From Variovorax sp. Root411 (GTDB lineage Bacteria > Pseudomonadota > Gammaproteobacteria > Burkholderiales > Burkholderiaceae_C), in the NCBI RefSeq assembly GCF_001425205.1, contig NZ_LMDW01000016.1, positions 248,001 through 312,000 of the forward strand: a DNA stretch of 64,000 nucleotides, written 5' to 3'. Positions 1 to 11,480 of the stretch are shown one piece after another. Under the pieces are notes generated by a model. That model searched no databases and was not told the DNA's origin. It worked only from the letters and a program-made list of their open reading frames with translations. Position numbers and translations under genes: made by a program. Within the stretch, counting starts at the first letter, position 1. The number at the start of each line of letters is the position of its first letter.

Positions 1-1
1 C

Positions 2-316
2 GAGAAGGATGCCGCGCGCATGTTGCGGATGCTGTCAGGCAGCACGCATCGCGTGCTGACGGCCGTGGCGCTGCAGCACGGCACGCAGCGCCACGCGGCG
101 CTCAGCGTGTCGCGCGTGCGCTTCGCCGACATCACCGATGCGCAGATCGCCCGCTACGCCGACAGCGGCGAGCCGCTCGGCAAGGCCGGCGCCTACGCGA
201 TACAAGGTGCGGCGGCCGCGTTCATCGAGCACATCAGCGGGTCCTATTCGGGCATCATGGGCCTCCCCATGTTCGAGACAGCCGAGCTGCTTCGAAGCGC
301 CGGTTTCAATACCTGA
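2..316 (+). CDS. maf: Maf family nucleotide pyrophosphatase, C-terminal part (5' end cut by window)
   Basis: Only the last 104 codons are in the window; the frame is open from base 2. The C-terminal block KAGAYAIQG, then [16 protein letters not shown] and FETAELL, is the conserved end of the Maf/YhdE/YceF family. These are cytoplasmic enzymes that hydrolyse non-canonical or modified nucleoside triphosphates to monophosphates and are linked to septum formation control. The visible segment holds the Lys and Gln residues of the family's KAGAYAIQG signature. It ends 7 bp before rng and is probably cotranscribed with it, an arrangement common in Proteobacteria. Which Maf subfamily it belongs to (dTTP/UTP or m7GTP type) cannot be decided from this fragment. 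Confidence 0.9.
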   Translation, partial: EKDAARMLRMLSGSTHRVLTAVALQHGTQRHAALSVSRVRFADITDAQIARYADSGEPLGKAGAYAIQGAAAAFIEHISGSYSGIMGLPMFETAELLRSAGFNT

Positions 317-323
317 GAATTCC

Positions 324-1850
<1,527 letters not shown>

Positions 1851-1857
1851 GAGAGGC

Positions 1858-3642
1858 TCAGAGCGTCGGGTCCTGCCCCGGCGTGGCACTGCGAACGGCC
1901 AGCGTCTGCAGCCGCGCATAGAGCCCGTCCAGCGCCATGAGCTGTGCGTGACTGCCTTGCTCTGCGATGCGGCCTTGCTCCATCACGATGATCCGGTCTG
2001 CGTGCTGGATTGTCGAGAGGCGGTGGGCCACGATCAGCGTCGTGCGGTTCTGCATCAGGCGCTGCAGGGCGTCCTGCACAAGCCGCTCGGACTCGGTGTC
2101 GAGGGCCGAGGTGGCCTCGTCGAGTAACAGCACGGGGGCGTTCTTGTACAGCGCGCGGGCAATGGCGAGGCGCTGGCGCTGGCCGCCCGACAGCTGCGTG
2201 GCGTTGTGGCCGAGCACTGTGTCCATGCCCTGGGGCAGGCTTTCGACATGCGCACTGAGATTGGCCGCTGCGATGCACTGCAGCACGCGCTCGCGGTCGA
2301 TCTCTGCGCCCAGCGCCACGTTCGCCGCCAGCGTCTCGTTGAGCATCACGACGTCCTGGCTCACCATGGCGAACTGCGCGCGCAGGCTTTTCAGCTGCCA
2401 TTCGCTGGTGTCGTGCCCATCGAGCAGCACCTGGCCGCCGCTGGGCTGCACGAAGCGGGGCAGAAGGTTGACCAGCGTGGTCTTGCCCGAACCCGAGGGG
2501 CCGACGAATGCGACCACCTGGCCGGGCTCGATGGTCAGGCTCACGCCGTCGAGCGCGCGTTGTTCGTCCTCGCCTCGGTAGCTGACCTGCACGTTGCGCA
2601 GCTCGATGCGTCCTTCTGCATGTTCGACTTGGAACGTGCCCTGCGACTCGGGTGCCACGTCGTCGATCAGGAGCAGCCCGCGCTCCAGTGCGGCGAGGCC
2701 GCGCGTGATCGGGCCGGCCACTTCGGCGAGGCGCCGGATCGGCGCAATCAGCATCAGCATGGCCGTGATGTAGGCAACGAAGCCACCCACCGTGAAGCCC
2801 TGCTTGCCGCTTTGCCAGAGCGCGATCATCACTACCACCGACAGCGCGAGCGACGCCATCATCTGCGTGAGCGGCGTGGTGGCTGCCTGCGCGATGGTCG
2901 ACTTCACGGCCAGGCGGTTCAGGCGCTGGCTCAGCTGTTCGAAGCGGTGGCCTTGCGCGCCTTCCGCGCCGTGCAGGCGCACCACGCGGTGGGCGAGCAC
3001 GTTCTCCTCGACCACGTATGCCAGTTCGTCGGTGGCCTGCTGGCCTTGCTGGGTGAGACGGTACAGCCGCTTGGAGAACACCTTCATGATCCAGGAGATG
3101 CTGGGCACGAGGAATGCGACGATCAGGGTGAGCTTCCAGTTCAGGTAGACCAGATAGCCCAGTAGCGCGATCAGCGTGAAGCCGTCACGCGAGAGCCCGA
3201 GCAGCGCTTGCACCAGCAGCATTGCGCCGGTCTGCACTTCGTAGACCACCGTGTTCGACAGGGTGCTGGCCGATTGGCGCGCGAACAGCGCGAGTTCGGC
3301 GCCGAGCAGGTGCTCGAACAGCACCCGCCGCAGCTTCTGCATGCCTTCATTGGCGATGCGCGACAGCGCGTATTGGGAGATGAACTGGGCGATGCCGCGC
3401 ACCGCGAACAGCAGCAGCACGGCGGCAGGCACGAACCACAGCGGCATCTCGCCGCGCGTGAAGCCGCGATCGAGCAACGGCTTTAGCAGGGCGGCCATCA
3501 GTGGTTCGGTGATTGCAGCCAGCATCGCCCCACTCAGTCCGAGGGCCCACCATTGGCGAGAGCCGCCAAACCAGGTCATGAGTCGCGCCAGACGGCGCAT
3601 CAGGGGAGGGCGGGCGTTCTCGCCGCCGGGGGATGCTTGCAT
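1858..3642 (-). CDS. msbA: lipid A export ABC transporter, permease/ATP-binding protein (MsbA type)
   Basis: Half-size ABC exporter of 594 residues that, by family, flips lipid A-core across the inner membrane as a homodimer. The N-terminal half has six hydrophobic membrane segments (first at about WALGLSGAMLAAITEPLMAA). The C-terminal ATPase shows Walker A GPSGSGKT, signature LSGGQRQRLAIARAL and Walker B VLLLDEATSALD, followed by the H-loop Ile-Val-Ala-His. The start at 3642 gives a normal N-terminus; ATG at 3600 (MRRLARLMTW) is an alternative, and neither has a convincing Shine-Dalgarno. It is divergent from tolB with 164 bp between them. Close relatives include multidrug exporters, so the lipid A substrate is inferred. 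Confidence 0.88.
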   Translation of the reverse strand: MQASPGGENARPPLMRRLARLMTWFGGSRQWWALGLSGAMLAAITEPLMAALLKPLLDRGFTRGEMPLWFVPAAVLLLFAVRGIAQFISQYALSRIANEGMQKLRRVLFEHLLGAELALFARQSASTLSNTVVYEVQTGAMLLVQALLGLSRDGFTLIALLGYLVYLNWKLTLIVAFLVPSISWIMKVFSKRLYRLTQQGQQATDELAYVVEENVLAHRVVRLHGAEGAQGHRFEQLSQRLNRLAVKSTIAQAATTPLTQMMASLALSVVVMIALWQSGKQGFTVGGFVAYITAMLMLIAPIRRLAEVAGPITRGLAALERGLLLIDDVAPESQGTFQVEHAEGRIELRNVQVSYRGEDEQRALDGVSLTIEPGQVVAFVGPSGSGKTTLVNLLPRFVQPSGGQVLLDGHDTSEWQLKSLRAQFAMVSQDVVMLNETLAANVALGAEIDRERVLQCIAAANLSAHVESLPQGMDTVLGHNATQLSGGQRQRLAIARALYKNAPVLLLDEATSALDTESERLVQDALQRLMQNRTTLIVAHRLSTIQHADRIIVMEQGRIAEQGSHAQLMALDGLYARLQTLAVRSATPGQDPTL

Positions 3643-3806
3643 GGCGGCGGATTCTACGGGGGCCCTCGTTCGGGGCCTGCCGCGGGTGCTTCTGTAGGAC
3701 CGCGCCGCTCGATAAACGTTTTGTGACGGCGCTCCCAGGCCAGTGTGTAACATGTGGCCCGATAAAGCCGGGGAGAACTTTTTACCCGGAAACCTCTCCG
3801 AATCGC

Positions 3807-5123
3807 ATGAACAAGCCGTTGCCAGCTCCAATTCCAACTCCTTCTTCATCACTTTTTGCACGCCGCAGTCTCATTGCGGCCCTCGCTGCCACTCCCATGA
3901 TTCCTGCACTGGCCCAGTTCCGGGTCGAGGTGTCGGGCGTCGGGCTCACGCAGCTGCCGATCGCGCTCGTTCCTTTCAAGGGCCAGGAAGGCTCGCCCCA
4001 GAAGATCTCGGACATCGTCCAGGCCGACCTCGAACGCAGCGGCCAGTTCCGCGGCGTCGATGCCTCGGGCCAGGCGCTGGACGAAGCCTCCCGTCCCGAC
4101 CTGTCGCTGTGGCGCCAGCGCACCGCCGACTCGCTCGTGGTGGGCAGCGTCAGCCGGCTGGGCGACGGCCGCTTCGACGTGAAGTTCCGCCTGTGGGACG
4201 TGGTGAAGGGGCAGGACCTCGGCGGCCAGAGCTACACCGTGCCGCAAGGCGACCTGCGCCTTGCCTCGCACCGCATCGCCGACTACGTCTATGAGAAGCT
4301 GACGGGCGAGAAAGGCATTTTCTCGACCCGCATCGCCTATGTCACAAAGGGCGGCAGCCGCTACTCGCTGTGGGTGGCCGATGCCGACGGCGAGAACGCA
4401 CAGGCCGCGCTCGCCAGCCCCGAACCCATCATCTCGCCCTGCTGGTCATCCAATGGCCAACAGCTGGCTTACGTGTCATTCGAATCGCGCAAGCCGGTCG
4501 TGTACGTGCACAACGTGGCCAGCGGCCAGCGTCGGCTGCTCGCGAACTTCAAGGGCTCCAACAGCGCGCCGGCCTGGGCGCCCGACGGCAATTCGCTCGC
4601 CGTGACGCTCAGCCGCGACGGCGGCTCGCAGCTGTTTTCCATCCCGGCCGGCGGCGGCGAACCGCGTCGCCTGACGCAAAGCGCCAGCATCGACACCGAG
4701 CCTGCGTACTCGGCCGACGGCGGCACCATCTATTTCGTGAGCGACCGCGGCGGTGCGCCCCAGATCTACAAGATGAGCGCCAGCGGCGGCAACCCGACGC
4801 GGGTGACCTTCAGCGGCACCTACAACATCTCTCCGTCTGTCAGCGGCGATGGCCGGTGGTTGGCCTACATCTCTCGCGTGGGCGGTGCCTTCAAACTCCA
4901 TGTGATGGAGTTGGCAACCGGCAACGTCAGCGCGATCACCGACACCTCCGCGGACGAAAGTCCAAGCTTTGCCCCGAACAGCAAGCTGATCGTCTACGCA
5001 ACGCACCTGCAAGGCCGCGAAGCGCTCATGACGACCACGCTCGATGGAAAAATAAAGGCACGGCTTGCGGGACAGGCGGGAGACATCAGGGAACCGGACT
5101 GGGGTCCGTTTCAAAAGCAATGA
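3807..5123 (+). CDS. tolB: Tol-Pal system periplasmic protein TolB
   Basis: Periplasmic six-bladed beta-propeller protein of the Tol-Pal envelope machine; it binds Pal and helps outer-membrane constriction during division. The 438 residues start with a signal peptide (hydrophobic run after Phe-Ala-Arg-Arg, cleavage near PALAQ). An alpha/beta domain follows (about 40-180), then repeated WD40-like blades with the motifs PAWAPDG, EPAYSADG, SPSVSGDG and SPSFAPN. The start at 3807 places the signal sequence correctly. tolB, pal and cpoB form one plus-strand unit; tolQRA are not immediately upstream here, because the neighbour is the divergent MsbA gene. Confidence 0.97.
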   Translation: MNKPLPAPIPTPSSSLFARRSLIAALAATPMIPALAQFRVEVSGVGLTQLPIALVPFKGQEGSPQKISDIVQADLERSGQFRGVDASGQALDEASRPDLSLWRQRTADSLVVGSVSRLGDGRFDVKFRLWDVVKGQDLGGQSYTVPQGDLRLASHRIADYVYEKLTGEKGIFSTRIAYVTKGGSRYSLWVADADGENAQAALASPEPIISPCWSSNGQQLAYVSFESRKPVVYVHNVASGQRRLLANFKGSNSAPAWAPDGNSLAVTLSRDGGSQLFSIPAGGGEPRRLTQSASIDTEPAYSADGGTIYFVSDRGGAPQIYKMSASGGNPTRVTFSGTYNISPSVSGDGRWLAYISRVGGAFKLHVMELATGNVSAITDTSADESPSFAPNSKLIVYATHLQGREALMTTTLDGKIKARLAGQAGDIREPDWGPFQKQ

Positions 5124-5151
5124 CCAAGGTTTATTTGAGGAGTTTGAAAAA

Positions 5152-5670
5152 ATGTTGAAACGTACGATTTATTCGCTGGCCATCGTGGCTCTCATCGCCG
5201 GTTGCTCGTCGGGCACCAAGCTCACCGACACGCCCGTGACCGACGGGCGCGGCACCGCGGGCCAGCAGGGCGGCGGTGCCAGCACCGTGACGCCAGTCAA
5301 TGCCGATCCGAATGCCGGCACCACGCAGGGCCCGGTTGGCGTGGCGCGCATCGTCTATTTCGACTATGACAGCTACACCGTCAAGCCCGAATTCCAGTCG
5401 CTGATCGACGGCCACGCCAGGTTCCTCAAGGCCAATCCGCAGCGCCGCGTCTCGATCGAAGGCCACACCGACGAGCGCGGTGGCCGCGAGTACAACCTGG
5501 CGCTCGGCCAGAAGCGTTCCGAAGCCGTCCGCCGCGCGCTGACCCTGCTGGGCGTCAGCGACGGCCAGATCGAGGCCGTCAGCTTCGGCAAGGAAAAGCC
5601 TGCAGTCCCGGGCTCGGGTGAGGAAGCATGGGCACAGAACCGCCGCGCCGAACTCCGCTACACCCGGTGA
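5152..5670 (+). CDS. pal: peptidoglycan-associated lipoprotein Pal
   Basis: Outer-membrane lipoprotein anchoring the envelope to peptidoglycan, partner of TolB. In the 172 residues a lipobox IAGC places the acylated cysteine at residue 18. A Gly/Thr-rich tether follows, then an OmpA-type domain with IVYFDYDSY and GHTDERG (104-110) plus the conserved Asn-Leu-Ala-Leu-Gly-Gln-Lys-Arg helix that contacts diaminopimelate. GAGGAG at 5137-5142 lies 9 bases before the ATG and decides the start; longer upstream forms would bury the signal peptide. Its stop overlaps the start of cpoB by one base, implying translational coupling. Confidence 0.97.
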   Translation: MLKRTIYSLAIVALIAGCSSGTKLTDTPVTDGRGTAGQQGGGASTVTPVNADPNAGTTQGPVGVARIVYFDYDSYTVKPEFQSLIDGHARFLKANPQRRVSIEGHTDERGGREYNLALGQKRSEAVRRALTLLGVSDGQIEAVSFGKEKPAVPGSGEEAWAQNRRAELRYTR

Positions 5671-6419
5671 TGCCACGCGCTCTCATGCGAGGCGCGGCGA
5701 TGGCCGCCGCCTTGCTTTGCATCTCGGTGGGGTCGCAGGCCGCATTGTTCGAGGATGACGAGGCTCGCCGCGCCATCCTCGATCTGCGCCAGCGCGTCGA
5801 GGCCATGCGCCAGCAGACCGACCAGCGGCTGACCGACGAAAACGGCCAGTTGCGCCGCAGCCTGCTCGACCTGCAGAACCAGATCGAGCAGATGCGTGGC
5901 GACCTCGCCCGCATGACCGGCCAGAACGAGCAGCTCACGCGCACGCTGAGCGAGATGCAGTCGCGCCAGACCACCATCGACGACAAGCTCAAGCAGAGCG
6001 AGCCCTCGAAGGTATCGGTGGACGGCCGCGAGTTCACCGCCGATCCCAAGGAAAAGGCCGACTTCGACGCCGCCCTCGGCGTGTTCCGCTCGGGCCAGTT
6101 CGCGCAGGCGCAGACCGCGTTCGCCGAATTCGTCAAGCGCTACCCGCAAAGCGGCTACAACGCTTCTGCGCTGTTCTGGCTCGGCAATGCGCAGTACGCC
6201 ACGCGCAATTACAACGAGGCCATCGCGAACTTCCGCTCCATGCTCTCGCTCGCGCCCGACCATGCCAAGGCCCCCGAGGCCGTGCTGTCGATCGCGAACT
6301 GCCAGATCGAGCTGAAGGACACGCGCGCCGCGCGCCGCACGCTGGAAGACCTGACCAAGGCCTATCCGCAGTCCGAAGCCGCACAGGCCGGCCGCGAGCG
6401 CCTCTCGCGCCTGCGTTGA
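5670..6419 (+). CDS. cpoB: cell division coordinator CpoB (YbgF)
   Basis: Periplasmic TolA-binding protein that coordinates peptidoglycan synthesis with outer-membrane constriction. The 249 residues begin with a signal peptide (MPRALMRGAAMAAALL, cleavage near SQA-ALFE). An N-terminal coiled coil follows (about 25-115, rich in Arg, Gln and Glu heptads, the trimerisation region). Three tetratricopeptide repeats come last (from DFDAALGVFRSGQFAQAQ, with ALFWLGNAQYATRNYNEAI and APEAVLSIANCQIELKD). The ATG at 5670 overlaps the pal stop. An upstream in-frame ATG at 5628 lies inside pal and would disrupt the signal sequence, so it was not used. Confidence 0.95.
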   Translation: MPRALMRGAAMAAALLCISVGSQAALFEDDEARRAILDLRQRVEAMRQQTDQRLTDENGQLRRSLLDLQNQIEQMRGDLARMTGQNEQLTRTLSEMQSRQTTIDDKLKQSEPSKVSVDGREFTADPKEKADFDAALGVFRSGQFAQAQTAFAEFVKRYPQSGYNASALFWLGNAQYATRNYNEAIANFRSMLSLAPDHAKAPEAVLSIANCQIELKDTRAARRTLEDLTKAYPQSEAAQAGRERLSRLR

Positions 6420-6438
6420 TGCCGGCGGAGCCTTGCGC

Positions 6439-7296
6439 TTGAGCGCCATCGTCATCGACGCGTTCACCACTCCTCCCGCCGCCGTGGATGTCCTCACCGA
6501 CACCGCGGCGCCCGATCTTGCGCGCCGCTTTGGCGGGCTCGAGCGGCTGTACGGCGTTGCCGGTGCCGCGCGCATCCGCAACGCGCATGTGCTGGTCGTC
6601 GGCATTGGCGGCGTGGGTTCGTGGGCGGTCGAGGCGCTGGCGCGCAGCGGGGTGGGGCGGCTGACGATGATCGACCTCGACCACGTGTCGGAGTCGAACA
6701 TCAACCGCCAGATCCATGCGCTCGATGCCACCGTGGGACAAGCCAAGGTCGAAGCCATGCGCGACCGCATCGCGCAGATCAACCCCGGATGCAAGGTGCA
6801 GGCGATCGACGATTTCGTCGAGCCCGGCAATTGGACCTCGCTGCTCGATGCGGCGCAGCAAGCAAACGGGCCGGCTGCGGCCGTCATCGATGCCTGCGAC
6901 CAGGTGAAGGCCAAGGTGGCCATGGCGGCGTGGGCGCGTGCATCTTCTTCTTCATCGCGCGCTGCGTTCGTCACGGTGGGCGCGGCGGGTGGCAAGCGGC
7001 AGGCGCACAAGGTCGACATCGACGACCTGTCGCTCGTCACGCACGACCCGTTGCTGGCGCAATTGCGCCAGCGCCTGCGCAAGGAACACGGCGCGCCGCG
7101 CGAAGGCCGCAAGATCGGCATCGCCTGCGTCTTCAGCCGCGAAAGCGTGGCGCCGCCCGATGCGTCATGCGCCATCGAAGGCGACGGCTCGCTCAACTGC
7201 CATGGCTACGGATCGGTGGTCAGCGTCACCGCGACCTTCGGTCAATGTGCAGCAGGTTGGGTTCTCGACCAAATTGCCTCAAACGTCACGCTATAA
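6439..7296 (+). CDS. tcdA: tRNA threonylcarbamoyladenosine dehydratase
   Basis: E1-like/ThiF-fold ATP-dependent enzyme that converts t6A37 to the cyclic form ct6A in tRNAs reading ANN codons. About 285 residues: RRFGGLERLYGV leader, nucleotide-binding loop VVGIGGVGSW, adenylation motif DLDHVSESNINRQ, then a C-terminal half ending in the conserved DGSLNCHGYGSVVSVTATFG. The start is uncertain: TTG at 6439 has GGAG at 6427-6430 with good spacing, while TTG at 6433 is too close to it. The gene follows cpoB by about 20 bp and directly precedes a tRNA-Lys(UUU) gene, whose product is an expected substrate. Confidence 0.93.
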   Translation: MSAIVIDAFTTPPAAVDVLTDTAAPDLARRFGGLERLYGVAGAARIRNAHVLVVGIGGVGSWAVEALARSGVGRLTMIDLDHVSESNINRQIHALDATVGQAKVEAMRDRIAQINPGCKVQAIDDFVEPGNWTSLLDAAQQANGPAAAVIDACDQVKAKVAMAAWARASSSSSRAAFVTVGAAGGKRQAHKVDIDDLSLVTHDPLLAQLRQRLRKEHGAPREGRKIGIACVFSRESVAPPDASCAIEGDGSLNCHGYGSVVSVTATFGQCAAGWVLDQIASNVTL

Positions 7297-7297
7297 T
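7292..7297 (+). promoter_or_regulatory. candidate -10 element for tRNA-Lys
   Basis: A perfect TATAAT overlaps the stop codon of tcdA and lies 49 bases before the tRNA-Lys gene. No good -35 hexamer sits at 16-18 bases; TTGCCT at 7274-7279 is too near. The call rests on the -10 match and position only. Confidence 0.35.
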
Positions 7298-7345
7298 CTT
7301 AGGCTTTGCCGGATTCGACGCCGGCTAGAAGAAAAAAATGGTTCC

Positions 7346-7421
7346 GGGACGTTAGCTCAGTTGGTAGAGCAGCGGACTTTTAATCCGTTGGTCACTGGTT
7401 CGAATCCAGTACGTCCTACCA
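7346..7421 (+). tRNA. tRNA-Lys (anticodon UUU)
   Basis: A 76-base cloverleaf including an encoded CCA end. The acceptor arms GGGACGT and ACGTCCT pair with a G-U at the first position. The D-arm has AGCTCAGTTGGTAGAGC, the anticodon loop CTTTTAA gives anticodon UUU with A37, and the T-arm contains GGTTCGAATCC. An intrinsic terminator follows 30 bases downstream. Confidence 0.98.
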
Positions 7422-7451
7422 GAACCCTTCTCCTCTGAAAACACGTTGATC

Positions 7452-7480
7452 AAGGCCGCCTTCCAGCGGCCTTTTTTATT
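7452..7480 (+). terminator. intrinsic terminator of tRNA-Lys transcript
   Basis: Perfect 8-bp stem AAGGCCGC / GCGGCCTT with a 6-base loop, followed directly by a run of T. It lies 30 bases after the tRNA 3' end. Confidence 0.88.
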
Positions 7481-7536
7481 TGCGGCGTTCAAAGTTGCCC
7501 GGCGAGGTAACACGAAGCGCGCGCACCTGGAACAAA

Positions 7537-7567
7537 CAAAAAAAACAGCCCGCACGAAGGCGGGCTG
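7537..7567 (-). terminator. intrinsic terminator for minus-strand S24 regulator
   Basis: Read on the minus strand: 8-bp stem CAGCCCGC / GCGGGCTG, 6-base loop, then eight T. It lies about 115 bases past the stop of the S24 regulator gene and faces the tRNA-Lys terminator. The bases between the two terminators and up to 7683 show no supported gene. Confidence 0.85.
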
Positions 7568-7683
7568 GAAGGTGACCTGCTGGAGGAGGGAGGATCAGAG
7601 AATGCAGGCCACAGGGAGAGCCATGACTATCGCCTGTGAACCTGCATGGAAGCTGACCTTGATGGAATCCCGTTTCAACGGCC

Positions 7684-8400
7684 TCAGTCTTCGTCCTCCC
7701 ATTTGCCGATGACGGTGCCGAGCACGGTGAAGGCTTGGCGCACCGGCTCGTGCGTCGGGTTCAACGGCAGCAGCCAGCGGCGCCCGTCGTCTTCCTTGAA
7801 CACCTTGAAGGTGATCTCGCCGCTGTCGTCGAGCTTCGCGATGATGCGTTCGCCGTCATCGGGTGTCTTCAACTGTGTGTCGATAAACACGATCGACTCC
7901 GCCGGATAGCTCTTCAGATGGCCGCTGGGCGCGGTCATGCTGTCGCCGCGCACGCGCAGCGCATAGGTATGAAGGCTGTGATGGGCGATGCAGGGAATCC
8001 AGCGCTCGGCACTGGGCTGCTGCGAAACTTCCAGGCTGTCCCAGTTGGCGGCGTCCGCCCATGCGATGAGCGGGACGGTACCGGGAGTGCGGGGATTGAA
8101 CGACGGGATCGACGGGGGAGTGCGCGCCACGCGATAGGGGCCGGACGGTTCGTTGGCCTTGTCGCGGGCCTGGCGGGTCTGGTCTTCGTCCCATGGAGCC
8201 GGCCCGTCGCCGGTGTCCAGCCAGTTGGGGTCGGCACGGTAGGCGCGCGCCAGCGCTAGCACGCTCATCGATCGGCTGGTGTCTCCCCGCTCGATCTTGG
8301 AAATGCTGGACTGCTTGACGCCGGAAGCTGCCTCTGCCTGCTTCTGCGTCATCTTGGCGAATTTGCGCGCGGCCAAGGCGCGTGTGGCAATGGTCTCCAT
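7684..8400 (-). CDS. LexA/CI-like transcriptional regulator (HTH_XRE + S24 peptidase domain)
   Basis: 238-residue phage-repressor-like protein. An N-terminal helix-turn-helix (about 5-60, KMTQKQAEAASGVKQSSISKIERG) is followed by a linker and a C-terminal S24 self-cleavage fold with RVRGDSM (Ser154) and ITFKVFK (Lys199), the expected catalytic dyad. The usual cleavage site, written V-P-x-I-S-W-x-x-A-G in many relatives, reads VPLIAWADAAN here, so the Ala-Gly bond is replaced by Ala-Asn and autocleavage is uncertain. ATG at 8400 starts the HTH domain correctly. It is divergent from a small HTH gene across a 69-bp AT-rich spacer, a CI/Cro-like layout. Confidence 0.85.
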   Translation of the reverse strand: METIATRALAARKFAKMTQKQAEAASGVKQSSISKIERGDTSRSMSVLALARAYRADPNWLDTGDGPAPWDEDQTRQARDKANEPSGPYRVARTPPSIPSFNPRTPGTVPLIAWADAANWDSLEVSQQPSAERWIPCIAHHSLHTYALRVRGDSMTAPSGHLKSYPAESIVFIDTQLKTPDDGERIIAKLDDSGEITFKVFKEDDGRRWLLPLNPTHEPVRQAFTVLGTVIGKWEDED

Positions 8401-8469
8401 CGAGCGGGATTTAAGCTCAAATGAATATTCTTTCTGGACTCTAAAATATGAGAAAAAGGGAGAAAAATC
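8401..8469. promoter_or_regulatory. AT-rich divergent control region of the CI/Cro-like pair
   Basis: The 69-bp spacer between the two divergent HTH genes is far richer in A and T than its surroundings. It contains the palindrome GAATATTC (8423-8430) and a TAAAAT hexamer (8442-8447). GGGAG at 8458-8462 serves the plus-strand gene. Operator function is inferred from the layout; no clear repeated operator half-sites were found. Confidence 0.45.
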
Positions 8470-8703
8470 ATGAAGCCACGCGAGTTGGTGCTGGCGCTGA
8501 GGGCCATGGGGCTCACGCAGAAGCAGATCGAACAGAGAACCGGCATTCCGCAGCCGACGGTCAGCAAGATCGGCCTGGGGCGGGTGAGCGACGTGATGTC
8601 GCGCCACTACGTTGCACTGCTGGCTGCCTACGAACAGCAGGTGCGGGAAGAGGCGCTCAAATCTGCGCCACGGGCCTTGCGCCAACCGTCGGCCGATGAG
8701 TAA
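8470..8703 (+). CDS. small helix-turn-helix protein (Cro-like position)
   Basis: 77 residues. The N-terminal stretch LVLALRAMGLTQKQIEQRTG then IPQPTVSKI fits a helix-turn-helix of the XRE type, and the C-terminal half is a charged helix (YEQQVREEALK). It faces the S24 regulator across 69 bp and so sits where Cro sits relative to CI. A purine-rich GGGAGAAAAATC precedes the ATG. A DNA-binding role is inferred; the target is unknown. Nothing else recognisable from a phage follows it, so it may be a domesticated remnant. Confidence 0.7.
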   Translation: MKPRELVLALRAMGLTQKQIEQRTGIPQPTVSKIGLGRVSDVMSRHYVALLAAYEQQVREEALKSAPRALRQPSADE

Positions 8704-8706
8704 GCC

Positions 8707-8940
8707 GTGCTCAGACGATTCCTGTCGGGCCTTTGGCTGGATCGGGCGCTGTGCGCGCTGCTGGCGCTGCTGTCCCTTGCGGGGCTGATCGTCGGGCTGG
8801 TGGCGGCGCGCCCCGCCATCGCGGGGGGCGGTTGCTTCGGGCTGGTGTGTGCAGGCTGGGCGGCGCAGGTGCTGTTCGACTGCGAGGCGCTCAGGCGTTC
8901 GCGTGCGGTTCGGGCGGCGCGAGAGCGAGGGTCGTGCTGA
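8707..8940 (+). CDS. putative small membrane protein
   Basis: 77 residues from a GTG start 3 bases after the previous stop. Two hydrophobic stretches are visible (ALCALLALLSLAGLIVGLVAA and GGGCFGLVCAGWAAQVLF) with a basic C-terminus, suggesting a two-pass inner-membrane protein. There is no family I recognise. Its last 50 bases overlap the convergent DUF697-like gene, and the start lacks an obvious ribosome binding site, so it may be a chance ORF. The tight spacing with the HTH gene is the main support. Confidence 0.4.
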   Translation: MLRRFLSGLWLDRALCALLALLSLAGLIVGLVAARPAIAGGGCFGLVCAGWAAQVLFDCEALRRSRAVRAARERGSC

Positions 8941-9394
8941 CGCGCACGCAGTCCTTGATGTGCTGCTCGCCGAGCGCGCGCAGGGCCGCATAGCCGAGCG
9001 CGGCCGACACGATCTGCCCGGCGATGGGCACGTACTTGGTTGCCTGCTTGGCGGTAAGGCGCACGCCCGCGTGCCTGGCCAGCCGGATCAGCAGGTCGCG
9101 CGTGACGAGCCGGCCGACCAGCAGGGCGCCGACGGTGGTCGCTGCCTTCTGGATGCGCTCGCGCTGATGCGGCGCGAGCTTTTCGACCTCGGTGACCGAG
9201 AGGCCGAACTCGGCGCTGATCTGCGGTACCAGCCGCGAGAGCAGCGCGGCATCGGCCATCCAGTCGATGCCGGGCAGGGGCACGGCGCTGGCGGCAGCCG
9301 CCATCAGAGCCTTGCGGGTGATGAGCCGGCGGCTGCGCCGCACGGCGGCGATGAGTTTCTCGTCACCCCGGGCCAGGTCTATGGCGGACGGCAT
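8891..9394 (-). CDS. DUF697/YcjF-like hypothetical protein
   Basis: About 167 residues from ATG at 9394. The middle PLPGIDWMADAALLSRLVPQI and the later KYVPIAGQIVSAALGYAAL resemble the two Gly/Pro-containing hydrophobic hairpins of DUF697 proteins, which are linked to membrane-associated GTPases such as YcjX-YcjF partners. The remainder is helical and basic. No GTPase gene is adjacent. The stop lies inside the convergent small membrane ORF. The next minus-strand gene upstream is argA side of the cluster only after the ABC-F gene, so it is probably an independent or terminal gene. Function unknown. Confidence 0.65.
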   Translation of the reverse strand: MPSAIDLARGDEKLIAAVRRSRRLITRKALMAAAASAVPLPGIDWMADAALLSRLVPQISAEFGLSVTEVEKLAPHQRERIQKAATTVGALLVGRLVTRDLLIRLARHAGVRLTAKQATKYVPIAGQIVSAALGYAALRALGEQHIKDCVRVSTTLALAPPEPHANA

Positions 9395-9422
9395 CCGGTG
9401 ATTCCCCTTGCCTGGCTCTGGG

Positions 9423-11417
<1,995 letters not shown>

Positions 11418-11480
11418 GAAAATGGGCCTAGGCCGGGATTATCCCGGGTGGGCAGAAGGGGGCCGCGAATGCGGGTTACC

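Noticed and set aside
7322..7480. Attachment-site duplication of the tRNA-Lys 3' end
   Set aside because: No direct repeat of the tRNA end was found nearby and no integrase gene is present.
7602..7712. 36-codon plus-strand ORF with a GGAGGA-like site upstream of ATG
   Set aside because: Overlaps the end of the S24 regulator gene, no homology or hydrophobic pattern; the purine-rich tract alone is not enough.
8707..8940. Treating the small membrane ORF as certain
   Set aside because: It overlaps a convergent gene by 50 bp and has no clear ribosome binding site, so it was kept only as a low-confidence feature.
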